This document shows, piece after piece, positions 1 to 7,800 of a stretch of 17,161 nucleotides of DNA. Numbering within the stretch: the stretch's first letter is position 1; each line of letters opens with the position of its first letter. The translations under genes were made by a program, and so were the position numbers. Source of the stretch: Roseomonas sp. (GTDB taxonomy: Bacteria; Pseudomonadota; Alphaproteobacteria; Acetobacterales; Acetobacteraceae). The stretch covers positions 1-17,161 of the forward strand of contig JADCFR010000226.1 in the NCBI GenBank assembly GCA_020249415.1, in the 5' to 3' direction. The notes beneath the pieces are model-generated. The model worked only from the letters and a program-made list of their open reading frames with translations. It did not search any database and was not told the DNA's origin.

Positions 1-747
1 ATGCTCCTCAAAAATCCGGCCACAGCCTTCGCGCTTTTCGACAATGCCATTGGCACGCAGCGCATGCCAATAGGTCGCAGCGTTGATCGCCAGCACCGGC
101 TTGCCCAACCACAACTCTGCTGCCGCCGCCACGCGGATCATGGAGAGATTGGTGCCTACCTGCACAATCGCATCCACATCATCGCCATCAAGCCGCTTCA
201 ACGCCGCCACGCATGCCGCTGGCGTCACCTGCGCAATACCCGTCCAACTCCTGCATTGCAGCGCAATGTCGCGCACCACGGAAAAACCCATATCAGTGAA
301 ATAGCGCGCCACTTCCGCATTCATCACCGGCCAATAGGGCGTCAGCACCGCAATGCGCCTGATGCCACCAAAGGCATTTAAGGCAGCGGTGCAGGAATGG
401 CTGCCAATGCTGATGCCAATCCCTGCCACATCCCGCACCTGCGCCACAAAATCATCAGCGCCCTTGCGCCCCCCGAAAAACGTGATCGCCGACATGCCCA
501 TCACCAGGTAATCCGGATGGCATGTCATCACGCTCCGCACCGCATCCATTGTATTGCCGCTGATAACGGCAATGCCGGCACGGAAACTCTCATTGGAAAC
601 CGCATCGGAATCAGGTGTGAAAATGCGGCTATAGTGATTGGTGACACCCGCCTGGCGCAGCATCTCATAATCAGGCTGCACCACCGTATTGGTTGAAGGC
701 CCCATCACACCAAAAAGCTTCCGCCAGCCGAGGATATCACGGGACAT
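1..747 (-). CDS. Asp/Glu racemase / maleate isomerase superfamily protein (partial, 3' end outside window)
   Basis: 249 codons are visible and the frame is still open at the left edge; the family is usually about 250 residues, so little is missing. The N-terminus reads LFGVMGPSTNTVVQPDYEM, the N-terminal signature of maleate cis-trans isomerases and arylmalonate decarboxylases. Further support comes from TPYWPVMNAEVARYF (about 137-151) and GTNLSMIRVAAAAELWLGKPV (198 onward), the conserved C-terminal half. The start is ATG 747-745 with AGGAG about 8 nt upstream. Odd point: the two cysteines that do acid/base chemistry in this superfamily appear replaced. The first site reads MGMSA (Met85 where GC[TS] is usual) and the second reads VGTNL (Gly198 where CTN is usual). 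Racemase or isomerase activity of the standard kind is therefore doubtful. The fold call is secure; the substrate is unknown. Confidence 0.85.
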   Translation of the reverse strand, partial: MSRDILGWRKLFGVMGPSTNTVVQPDYEMLRQAGVTNHYSRIFTPDSDAVSNESFRAGIAVISGNTMDAVRSVMTCHPDYLVMGMSAITFFGGRKGADDFVAQVRDVAGIGISIGSHSCTAALNAFGGIRRIAVLTPYWPVMNAEVARYFTDMGFSVVRDIALQCRSWTGIAQVTPAACVAALKRLDGDDVDAIVQVGTNLSMIRVAAAAELWLGKPVLAINAATYWHALRANGIVEKREGCGRIFEEH

Positions 748-787
748 GGGTACACTCCTGATCAAAAAATCATCATAACAGAAACGG

Positions 788-847
788 GGGGGCTCGGCCC
801 TCCCGCACCCACCCGCCAAGGGCCGAAAGGCCCTTGGAACCCAAGGA
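788..847. repeat. Palindromic intergenic repeat element (two adjacent hairpins)
   Basis: Two imperfect-to-perfect hairpins sit side by side between two divergent genes. The first (about 786-804) pairs a G-run with GGCCCTCCC around TCG. The second is perfect: CCAAGGGCC (816-824), loop GAAA, GGCCCTTGG (829-837). Because both flanking genes read outward from here, this is not where a terminator would be expected. The wording (GGGTTCCAAGGG...CCCTTGGCGGGTG on the minus strand) resembles a dispersed intergenic repeat that I recall from Rhodospirillales genomes; this recollection was not checked. Only one clear copy is in the window. Confidence 0.6.
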
Positions 848-927
848 TCGCTCGGTCTTGAAATGATTGACATGCAGGATACGAGAATGGGAAGCTGCAC
901 TTAAGAAAGAGAGATCGGAAGCTTGAC

Positions 928-1743
928 ATGCGGGTCTTGATCGTCGTGCTGGCACTATCCTTGGCGGGCTGCGCTCAGCAGCAACCCTTACCGACCACAA
1001 CAGCCACAGGCAATAATACCCAAATGGCTGCCGTGCTTGCGATGCGCGGTTCTATCCATCGGCAAACCGGTAACCTTCCTGCTGCCTTGGCGGATTTTGA
1101 TGCGGCGCTCAGGTTGCGCCCCGAATTTCCCGAGGTTTTGTCTGAAAGATGCATTGTGAAGGGTCGCATGAATGCATCCGAAAGTGCCGCTGCCGATTGT
1201 GATGCTGCCCTGCGCATAAACCCGCGCCTTGTCGGGAGTTATGCCGCCCGCGCCGAACTTCGGATGCGCCAGGGCAATATGGTCGGTGCCCAGGAGGATC
1301 TGAACGAAATCATTCGCCTTGCCCCAGATCGTGCAAATGCTCGTTCCCTCAGGGCGGCCATCCGAATCACGCAACGTGATTTCACTGGCGCGCTGGATGA
1401 CGCGAATGCGGTCATCCGCCTTGAGCCCAACAATGCCAATGCCTATGATCTCAGGGGCATGGTCAAGCGTCTTTTGAATGACAATGCGGGCGCCATGGCG
1501 GATTCCAACCGCGCCATTCAACTCAAGCCGGATGTCGCAGCCTTCTACGTCAATCGTGGTTCCCTTCGCCTCGCGCAAGGCAATAGCGCCGCCGCCATTG
1601 ACGATTTCACCAAGGCGATTCAGCTTGATCCCAATAATGCTGAAGCCTATCAGAATCGTGGGCGTGCCCATGCCCTGCGGGGAGACCAGGCGAATGCGGT
1701 CGCGGATTTAGACAAGGCGGTGTCCCTGGGGCGACGAACCTAA
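928..1743 (+). CDS. TPR-repeat lipoprotein
   Basis: 271 residues. A type II (lipoprotein) signal peptide is visible: hydrophobic MRVLIVVLALS followed by the lipobox LAGC with Cys15, then Ala-Gln, so the mature protein should be acylated and membrane-anchored facing the periplasm. From about residue 34 to the C-terminus it is built of about seven 34-residue tetratricopeptide repeats. Several end in the classic Asp-Asp-x-x-x-Ala-Ile-x-Leu-x-Pro-Asn-Asn-Ala form (for example AIQLDPNNAEAYQNRG). TPR arrays are protein-protein scaffolds; proteins of this type act in envelope assembly or export, but nothing here fixes the partner. The start is ATG 928, with only a weak purine-rich SD (GGAAG) upstream. 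The element TTGACATGC occurs at 867-875 and again at 923-931, overlapping the start codon. The aminotransferase gene begins 45 nt downstream on the same strand. Confidence 0.88.
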   Translation: MRVLIVVLALSLAGCAQQQPLPTTTATGNNTQMAAVLAMRGSIHRQTGNLPAALADFDAALRLRPEFPEVLSERCIVKGRMNASESAAADCDAALRINPRLVGSYAARAELRMRQGNMVGAQEDLNEIIRLAPDRANARSLRAAIRITQRDFTGALDDANAVIRLEPNNANAYDLRGMVKRLLNDNAGAMADSNRAIQLKPDVAAFYVNRGSLRLAQGNSAAAIDDFTKAIQLDPNNAEAYQNRGRAHALRGDQANAVADLDKAVSLGRRT

Positions 1744-1765
1744 ACCCCCACCCTGTCCAACCCAC

Positions 1766-1785
1766 GCGCCTCAGGCTAAAGGCGC
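1766..1785 (+). other. Small stem-loop in the TPR/aminotransferase junction
   Basis: GCGCCT (1766-1771) and AGGCGC (1780-1785) form a 6-bp stem with an 8-nt loop. It sits in the 45-nt gap just before ATG 1789 and covers the AAAGG that could serve as SD. It has no T-run, so it is a poor terminator; if transcribed it could reduce access to the aminotransferase start. Function is inferred only. Confidence 0.25.
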
Positions 1786-1788
1786 CTA

Positions 1789-2952
1789 ATGCGCTTCGAA
1801 CCCACCCCCCGCCCCGCCCTGGCTGAAATCCCCGGCTCCCTGATCCGAGAGGTCTCGGAGGCTGGGCGCTATATGCAAGATGTCATCCCCCTCTGGTTCG
1901 GGGAGCCGGATACGGTCACGCCGGATTTCGTGCGCGAAGCGGCGAAGCTGGCGCTGGATGAAGGCAAAACCTTCTACGCGCCCAATCCCGGTATCCCGCC
2001 GCTTAGGGACGCCATCGCTTCCTACCTTCAGCGCAATCATCGCCCCGTCGGTACAGCGCGCGTCGCCGTCACGACATCGGGTGTCAATGCGCTGATGCTG
2101 GTGGCGCAGGCGCTGCTTTCGCCGGGGGATCGCGTGGTGATCCCCACGCCTGCCTGGCCCAATATGGATGGCATTGCGCGCGTGATGGGCGCGGAAGTAA
2201 CCGACATGCCGCTTCGCCTCATGAACGGTATCTGGCGCGCGGATTTGGATGAATTGCTGGCTTCCATCACGCCTGAGACGAAGCTGCTTTTCCTGAACAG
2301 CCCCGGCAATCCCACCGGCTGGACGCTGACCGCCGAAGAACAGCGCGCCATTCTGGCAAAATGCCGCCAGACCGGCACTTGGATTCTTGCTGATGATGTC
2401 TATGAAAGGCTCTATTTCGCCGGCGATGCCGCGCCATCCTTCCTTGAGGTCGCGGATGAGCAGGATCGCGTTGTATCAGTGAATTCCTTCTCCAAATCCT
2501 GGGCGATGACGGGCTGGCGCTTGGGTTGGATTGTCGCACCGCCAGCGCTGATGGATGCCATCGGCAAGCTCAATGAATTCAACATGTCATCCGCGCCCAC
2601 CTTCATCCAGCATGCGGGTGTCGTGGCGCTCGATCAGGGGGATGCCTTCATCGCGGAAACCCGCGCGCGGTATTTGAAGGCGCGTGATATCGCCCATGCG
2701 GCGCTATCTGCCGTGCCCGGTGTTACCGCGCCGCGCCCGGATGGGGCGATGTATCTGTTCCTGAAGGTGGAAGGCTGCACGGATAGCCTGGCGCTGGCGA
2801 AATCCCTGCTGCATTCGGCACGGGTTGGCATTGCGCCGGGGGCTGCCTTTGGCGCGGGTGGGGAAGGCCATTTGCGCCTGTGTTTCGCGCAATCCGAGGC
2901 TCGCATCCGCGAAGCCAGCGGGCGTCTGGCTGAAGCCTTGTCCAAGCGCTGA
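1789..2952 (+). CDS. Pyridoxal-phosphate-dependent aminotransferase, class I/II (AspC-like)
   Basis: 387 residues, the usual length for fold-type I aminotransferases of the aspartate/aromatic subgroup I-gamma. Visible active-site elements in order are: GEPD (38-41) near the N-terminus; Y63 and NPG (66-68) in the early substrate-binding part; NSPGNPTG (170-177) with Asn174; ADDVYERL (201-208) with Asp202 for the pyridine nitrogen and Tyr205; SFSKSWAMTGWRLGW (233-247) with Lys236 as the Schiff-base lysine; and HLRLCFA (361-367) with Arg363 for the substrate carboxylate. All key residues are present, so it should be active in transferring an amino group between an amino acid and a 2-oxoacid in the cytoplasm. 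The substrate cannot be told from sequence. The start is ATG 1789 with AAAGG about 6 nt before it. It follows the TPR gene closely and may be cotranscribed. Its stop TGA abuts the opposing gene's stop within TGATCA. Confidence 0.93.
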   Translation: MRFEPTPRPALAEIPGSLIREVSEAGRYMQDVIPLWFGEPDTVTPDFVREAAKLALDEGKTFYAPNPGIPPLRDAIASYLQRNHRPVGTARVAVTTSGVNALMLVAQALLSPGDRVVIPTPAWPNMDGIARVMGAEVTDMPLRLMNGIWRADLDELLASITPETKLLFLNSPGNPTGWTLTAEEQRAILAKCRQTGTWILADDVYERLYFAGDAAPSFLEVADEQDRVVSVNSFSKSWAMTGWRLGWIVAPPALMDAIGKLNEFNMSSAPTFIQHAGVVALDQGDAFIAETRARYLKARDIAHAALSAVPGVTAPRPDGAMYLFLKVEGCTDSLALAKSLLHSARVGIAPGAAFGAGGEGHLRLCFAQSEARIREASGRLAEALSKR

Positions 2953-3276
2953 TCAGCCGGGGCGCCGCGCCTCCCCGGCGAATTCCAGGATTTCGCGGGA
3001 CCGTGTGACCCGGCTGCCCCAGACGCGATCAAACTCCGCGATCATGCCGGAAAGCGCGGGGGAGCCTGGCAGCGCCTCGGCTGCCGCCAGGCTTGGGAAT
3101 TCGTAGAAGGCGAAATGGAGCGAAGGGTCCGTCCGGCTCCAGCAGCGCCAGGCATGGGCAACGCCAAAGGCCGCCAAGGCATCGGGCAGATGTTCCTTTT
3201 CATACCAGGTGTCGAAAGCTGGGCGGTCGGCGGGGTCTGCCACCACGGCGCGCACCATGAAGAATGCCTTGGACAT
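2953..3276 (-). CDS. Small dimeric alpha-beta barrel (EthD/DUF4286-like) protein
   Basis: 107 residues. The pattern is a beta strand (AFFMVRAVV), the motif DTWYEKEHLPDAL (about 22-34) with a central His, a second strand around SLHFAFYEFPS, and a helix near PALSGMIAEFDRVWG. This matches the ferredoxin-like dimeric alpha-beta barrel group that includes EthD and small heme- or aromatic-handling proteins. The family contains monooxygenases, dehydratases and many proteins of unknown role, so no reaction is assigned. ATG 3276-3274 is preceded by GGGGGA as SD. The gene is convergent with the aminotransferase: both stops lie in the palindrome TGATCA (2950-2955), leaving no spacer or terminator between them. 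Confidence 0.75.
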   Translation of the reverse strand: MSKAFFMVRAVVADPADRPAFDTWYEKEHLPDALAAFGVAHAWRCWSRTDPSLHFAFYEFPSLAAAEALPGSPALSGMIAEFDRVWGSRVTRSREILEFAGEARRPG

Positions 3277-3424
3277 GCGTGTTCCCCCGTAAGTGGCGCC
3301 GCAACGATGGGCGCCATGCCTTTTCAGGATAACGCAAGATCCGCCGTGATGGAATCACTGGATTGAACATGGCCTTGGGCGCCGGAATCAGGGTATCGAC
3401 TGCTTCGCAGGGCTTAGTGCATCA

Positions 3425-3510
3425 CGCGTTCATATGGGTTCACGCAACCCGCTCTACATCGTTGTTTTTCGAGCATCTTCACGCGTTCAGAGGATTCCAT
3501 CTGAACGCGA
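3425..3510. repeat. Structured intergenic element with two hairpins and a repeated CGCGTTCA box
   Basis: The 240-bp gap 3277-3516 has no convincing gene but a clear structure. CGCGTTCA occurs at 3425-3432 direct and at 3482-3489 direct, with the inverted form TGAACGCG at 3502-3509. One hairpin is GGGTT (3436-3440), loop CACGC, AACCC (3446-3450). The other is a perfect 10-bp stem CGCGTTCAGA (3482-3491), loop GGATTCCA, TCTGAACGCG (3500-3509). The latter lies 8 bp beyond the oxoamine synthase stop and could act as its 3' stabiliser or terminator, but on the minus strand it is not followed directly by a T-run. The composition resembles dispersed alphaproteobacterial intergenic repeats as I recall them; copy number cannot be checked here. 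Confidence 0.55.
3482..3509 (-). terminator. Putative transcript end hairpin of the PKS operon
   Basis: A perfect 10-bp inverted repeat with an 8-nt loop begins 8 bp downstream of the last gene of the glycosyltransferase-PKS-oxoamine synthase operon. No uridine tract follows on the minus strand, so it is at best a weak intrinsic terminator or an mRNA-stabilising stem; the nearest T/A-rich stretch is about 20 bp further on. It is also part of the repeat-like element described for this gap. Confidence 0.35.
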
Positions 3511-3516
3511 TCTGTT

Positions 3517-4812
3517 TTAGCCTTTCGCCTGCGCGCGAATGGCTATCAGCGCAGCGATGGTGTTGCGGATATCCTCCTCACCATGCTCGCTTGACAGAAA
3601 GAACCTGAGTCGCGCTGCCTTTTCGGCAACCGCCGGATAGACAATCGGTTGCACATTGATGCCGCGTTCCAGCAGCTTCTGCGAATACCGGGCTGCCGCA
3701 ATCGAAGACCCCAGGATCACCGGTACAATGGCATGTGCCGTGGCAGTCCCGGTATCGAAGCCGGCCTGCCGCGCCAGTTGCAGGAATAGCGCCGTATTGG
3801 CTTGCAACCGCGCCACCCGCGCGGGTTCTGCCTGCAAGATGGCAAGGCTCGCCAAGGCAGCCGCCGCCAAGGCGGGTGCCAGACCCACGGAATAGACAAA
3901 GCCCGGCGCGGAATGCTTCAGCCAATGGATCAATTCATGATTGCCGGCAATATAGCCGCCGCAGCCGGACAGCGTCTTGGAAAGCGTCCCCATCCAGATA
4001 TCAACCTCATTCGGGTCAATACCGAAATGCTCATGCACGCCATGGCCGCGCGCGCCAAGAACGCCAAGCGCATGCGCCTCATCCACCATCAGCCAGGCAT
4101 CGTGGCGGCGCGCAATTTCAATGAAGCGCGGCAGATCGGGGATATCGCCATCCATGGAGTAATGGCCCTCGATCACCAGAAGCGCGCGCCGCGCGCCGCG
4201 CCGCGCCTCGGCCAGCGCGGTCTCAGCCGCGCGCCAATCATTATGCGCAAAGGAAACCCGCTTGGCGCCGGAAAGCCGCGCACCTTCCGTGCAGGAATTA
4301 TGGATGGCCGCGTCATGCACAATCAGATCGCGCGGCCCCATCATATGCCCGATCACCGTGACATTGGTGGCGTGGCCTGAAACAAAAACAAGTGCTGCCG
4401 CTGCCTGGTAATGCGCGGCAAGGGCCGCTTCCAAAGCGCCATGAACCGGCCTTTCACCAGAGACCATGCGCGATGCCGAAGCCGAAACCCCATGCCGATC
4501 AATCGCTGCCTTGGCAGCGGCCTGCACGCGCGGGTCACCGTTCAGGCCAAGGTAGTTATAGGACCCGAAATTGATCACCTCCCGCCCCGCAATCACACTA
4601 TGGGCGGCAGCAATGCCTTCATGGGCGCGGAAGAAGGGGTTTTCCAATTCAAGGCTGGCTGCCGCATCGCGGATCAGCGCCATTTCCCGCTGGCCAGGCA
4701 ATTCGCGAAAGCCGCGCGATGGTTCTGATGCCGGCGCATCTTCACGCCGGCGCGTGAGCCGCGCCAGCAATGCGGCGCGCGCCGTTGCGGAAAGACCAAA
4801 GCCGCCGCTCAT
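3517..4812 (-). CDS. Alpha-oxoamine synthase (BioF/serine palmitoyltransferase/RkpG-like)
   Basis: 431 residues, PLP-dependent fold-type I, class II. These enzymes condense an acyl thioester with an amino acid, losing CO2, to give an alpha-aminoketone. Visible motifs: NFGSYNYLGL (81-90); SGERPVHGALE (118-128); DAAIHNSC (167-174) with His171 stacking on PLP; EGHYSMDGD (215-223); VDEAHALG (243-250) with Asp244 and His247; GTLSKTLSGCGGY (275-287) with Lys279 as the Schiff-base lysine. There are about 60 residues before the core that BioF lacks. ATG 4812-4810 overlaps the PKS stop as ATGA, so the two are translationally coupled. No bio genes are nearby. Context therefore argues against biotin synthesis and for chain release from the PKS, as with RkpG of Sinorhizobium and WcbT of Burkholderia capsule loci, and Fum8 for fungal fumonisin. 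The amino-acid substrate is unknown. Confidence 0.9.
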   Translation of the reverse strand: MSGGFGLSATARAALLARLTRRREDAPASEPSRGFRELPGQREMALIRDAAASLELENPFFRAHEGIAAAHSVIAGREVINFGSYNYLGLNGDPRVQAAAKAAIDRHGVSASASRMVSGERPVHGALEAALAAHYQAAAALVFVSGHATNVTVIGHMMGPRDLIVHDAAIHNSCTEGARLSGAKRVSFAHNDWRAAETALAEARRGARRALLVIEGHYSMDGDIPDLPRFIEIARRHDAWLMVDEAHALGVLGARGHGVHEHFGIDPNEVDIWMGTLSKTLSGCGGYIAGNHELIHWLKHSAPGFVYSVGLAPALAAAALASLAILQAEPARVARLQANTALFLQLARQAGFDTGTATAHAIVPVILGSSIAAARYSQKLLERGINVQPIVYPAVAEKAARLRFFLSSEHGEEDIRNTIAALIAIRAQAKG

Positions 4813-7800
4813 GTCACGACCGCCGGTTCATGGGTTTCCATCAGCGCTTCGGCGGTCGCAATATCCGTATCCTCCTTGAACAATACGCCTGAAACGCGCT
4901 GCACCAGAATTGCCAGAGTCAAATCCTCAGTCACTGCGGTGAGTGGCACGCTAATGCCAAGCCGGCGTTCCAAGGCCATGCGCAATTCAATGCCACCAAG
5001 CGAATCAAGCCCAAGCCCTGGCAATGGCTGATCCACGCGCACCGCTTCCGGCGGCAGGCGCAGAATGCGCGCCATTTCGTCGCGTGCCAATGCAAGCACT
5101 TCCGCCCGCGCCGCATCCGGTGACAGGGTCAGCAGCCTCGCACGCAAAGCCGCGCCATCCGCATCGCGCACCACCATGCCTGCGCCGAGTGCCGCATAGG
5201 CCGGCTCAGCAAGGATCGGCAGCGCGGCCTGCATCCCCGCCCAATTCATGCGCGCCAGATGGATCACGGGCGCGCCAGCGCCAATCAGGGCGGGCAGGGC
5301 CGCCAAAGCTTCCTGTGCGGCCATGGCTTTGGCACCGCTCAAGCGTTCCAGTTTTTCCGCCGCTGCGGCCTCACGCGTCAGCACACCCGTATCGGCAATC
5401 GGTCCCCAGCCAACCGCCAGCGCTGGCTTGCCCTCGGCATGGCGCCGGCGCGCGAGCCCTTCCAAAGCGGCATTGGCGGCGACGTAATTGGCCTGACCAG
5501 GATTGCCGAAAGCCGTGGTTGCTGAAGAAAACAAAAGAAACAAATGCAAGGGATCATCCGCGGTAAGCGCTTCCAACGCCTCAGCCGCCAGAAGCTTTGG
5601 CGCCAGCACATGCGCGAAACGCGCCTCATCCTGCCGCGCCGCGGCGCCATCGGCGAAAACCGCCGCCGCCTGTACCACACCGCGAATGGGCGCACCTTCC
5701 GCGCGCAGCATGGCCAGAACGCCGCCAAGGGCCGCGCGATCCGTTGCATCACAGGCATGGGCGCTGGCGCGGGCACCCAGAGCCGCCAGAATGCGCAGCG
5801 CCGCATCCATGCCGGGCGTTGCAGCACCGCGGCGCGACATCAGCGCAATGCGCCTTGCCCCCGCCGCTGCCAGCCATTTGGCGCATTCCAGCCCGAAGCC
5901 CTGCGTGCCGCCCAGCACCACATAGCACCCGGCCTCATCCGGCTCCCATGGCGCATGGCGGGAATGGCGCTCCGATGGTGGCCTGATCACCAGCTTGCCG
6001 ATATGGGAAGAAGCCTGAAGCTGCCGGAAAGCTGCTTCAGCTTCCTCGGCTGGGAAGGCGCGATAGGGCAAAGGCAGCAGCGTGCCATCGGCAAGCCGTG
6101 CGGCGATATCGCGCAGCAGCGCCTCGGCCAATGCAGGGCGCGCGCGCGGCAGGGCATCCGCATCCACGGCGAAATAGCTGATATTGCGGCGGAAAGCGCC
6201 AAGCCCAGCGCGCCGGCCTTCGGCAAAATCGCGCTTGCCCAATTCAATGAAGCGGCCAAAGGGTGCCAGCAGCCCAAGGCTTCTTTCCATCGCCTCACCC
6301 GCAAGCGAATTCAGCACCACATCCACACCATCAGGCCAGGCAGCGCGCAGCGCATCGGCAAAGCCAGCATCACGGCTATCGAGCACAAGGTCGGCCCCAA
6401 GCTGGCGCAGAAAGGCGCGCTTTTCCGGGGTTCCGGCCGTGGTCGCCACCAGGGCGCCAGCCGCCTTGGCGATTTGCAGCGCAGCGAGGCCAACGCCACC
6501 CGCGCCCCCATGGATCAGCACGCGCTCCTGGGGACGGAGCCTCGCCAGGGTTTCCAGGGAATAGGCCGCGGTGATGAAGGCAACCGGAATGGTCGCCGCC
6601 GCTTCTGGTGTCATGGCTTGGGGCAGCGGTTGCAAGGCCTCTGCCCTGGTCAGTGCATGGGTCGCGAAGGCAGCGGGGGCAAAGCCGAATACCTGAGTGC
6701 CCGGCTTGAGCCCAACCCCAGCCCCGGCTTCCTCCACCATGCCCGCGCATTCCATGCCAAGGCTGGGGCCTGCAAAGCCATCCATCAGCATGTCTTCCGG
6801 CAAAAGCCCCTGCGCCCACATCACATCGCGGAAATTGAGCCCCGTGGCGGCGATACGCAGCCTGACCTCCCCTGGGCCGGGCTTTGGCACAATGCCGAGC
6901 GATCTCCACGCAAGGCTGGCCAAATGCCCAGGCTGGCCAATGGCCAGACGCGCGGGAAAGGCCGGCGCTGCCACCGGCAAACCAGGCCGCAAGGCAGGCG
7001 CGAAGCGCCCGCTTGATGAAAGCTTCACCTCCGGCGCATGGCCATGCCATTCCGCCACTAGCCGATGAGCCGCTTCCTCAGGCGTCATGCCCGGCACAAG
7101 CGTCACGCGGCTTGGCTTCAGGCCGGGCATTTCATTGGCCAGCACCCGACCAAGCCCGATCACTGCTGCCGCACGCGCTTCTTCGGCTTCCGCCACCAAC
7201 ATGATCCGGCGCGCAGTGCCCTCTGCAGCCGTCGCCAAGCTGGTCAGATGGGCAAGGGCCGTTGCGGGTTCCGCCATGCCGGTCATCGCCAGAATATCGG
7301 CGCCGCGCAGCGCCTTGGGGGGCAAGATATCGCCAAGCGGCAGGATGGCTGGCCGCCCAGCTGGCGCCAAGCTTGCCGCCACGGCCTCTGCCAGCGGCAG
7401 TACCTCGACATCGGCGAAGATTATGCTGGGTCCTGGCAAGCCGGCGCTGCTCGCGGAGGATTTTTTTATCGGATTTTGGCCGGACAGGAGCAGCGCCGGC
7501 CAGGGCGCCGCCCCAAGCGCCATGACATCCGCCCCCTGCCACCCGGCGACACCGAGCGCGGTGCGCCAGACGGCGGCGTCTGGCAAGGCGCCTTCGGGAT
7601 CTTCCCGCCACCAGGCGTGATCCTGCCCCAGGGTGGAGTTCCAAATGGCACCGGGTGAAGGCTCGGCCAGCAATAGCGCGGCGCCGGGTGCCGCCTGGTT
7701 GATGAGCCCTTCGAGAAGCGCCGTCCCCGCCCTGGTAAGCGCGGCCGGCGCCAAGCCGATCACAACATCCGCCCGATCCGCAGGCTTTGGCGCGCTTTTC

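Noticed and set aside
988..1671. 227-codon minus-strand frame over the TPR gene
   Set aside because: It mirrors the TPR repeats and has no family features; the plus-strand lipobox and TPR pattern are decisive.
3517..4812. Naming the PLP enzyme BioF (biotin synthesis)
   Set aside because: The fold matches, but no bioA/B/C/D/H neighbours exist, it has an N-terminal extension, and it is translationally coupled to a TE-less PKS.
5544..7016. 490-codon open frame on the plus strand antisense to the ER and KR domains
   Set aside because: It has the same composition as an antisense shadow and no domain signature; the minus strand carries unmistakable ER and KR motifs here.
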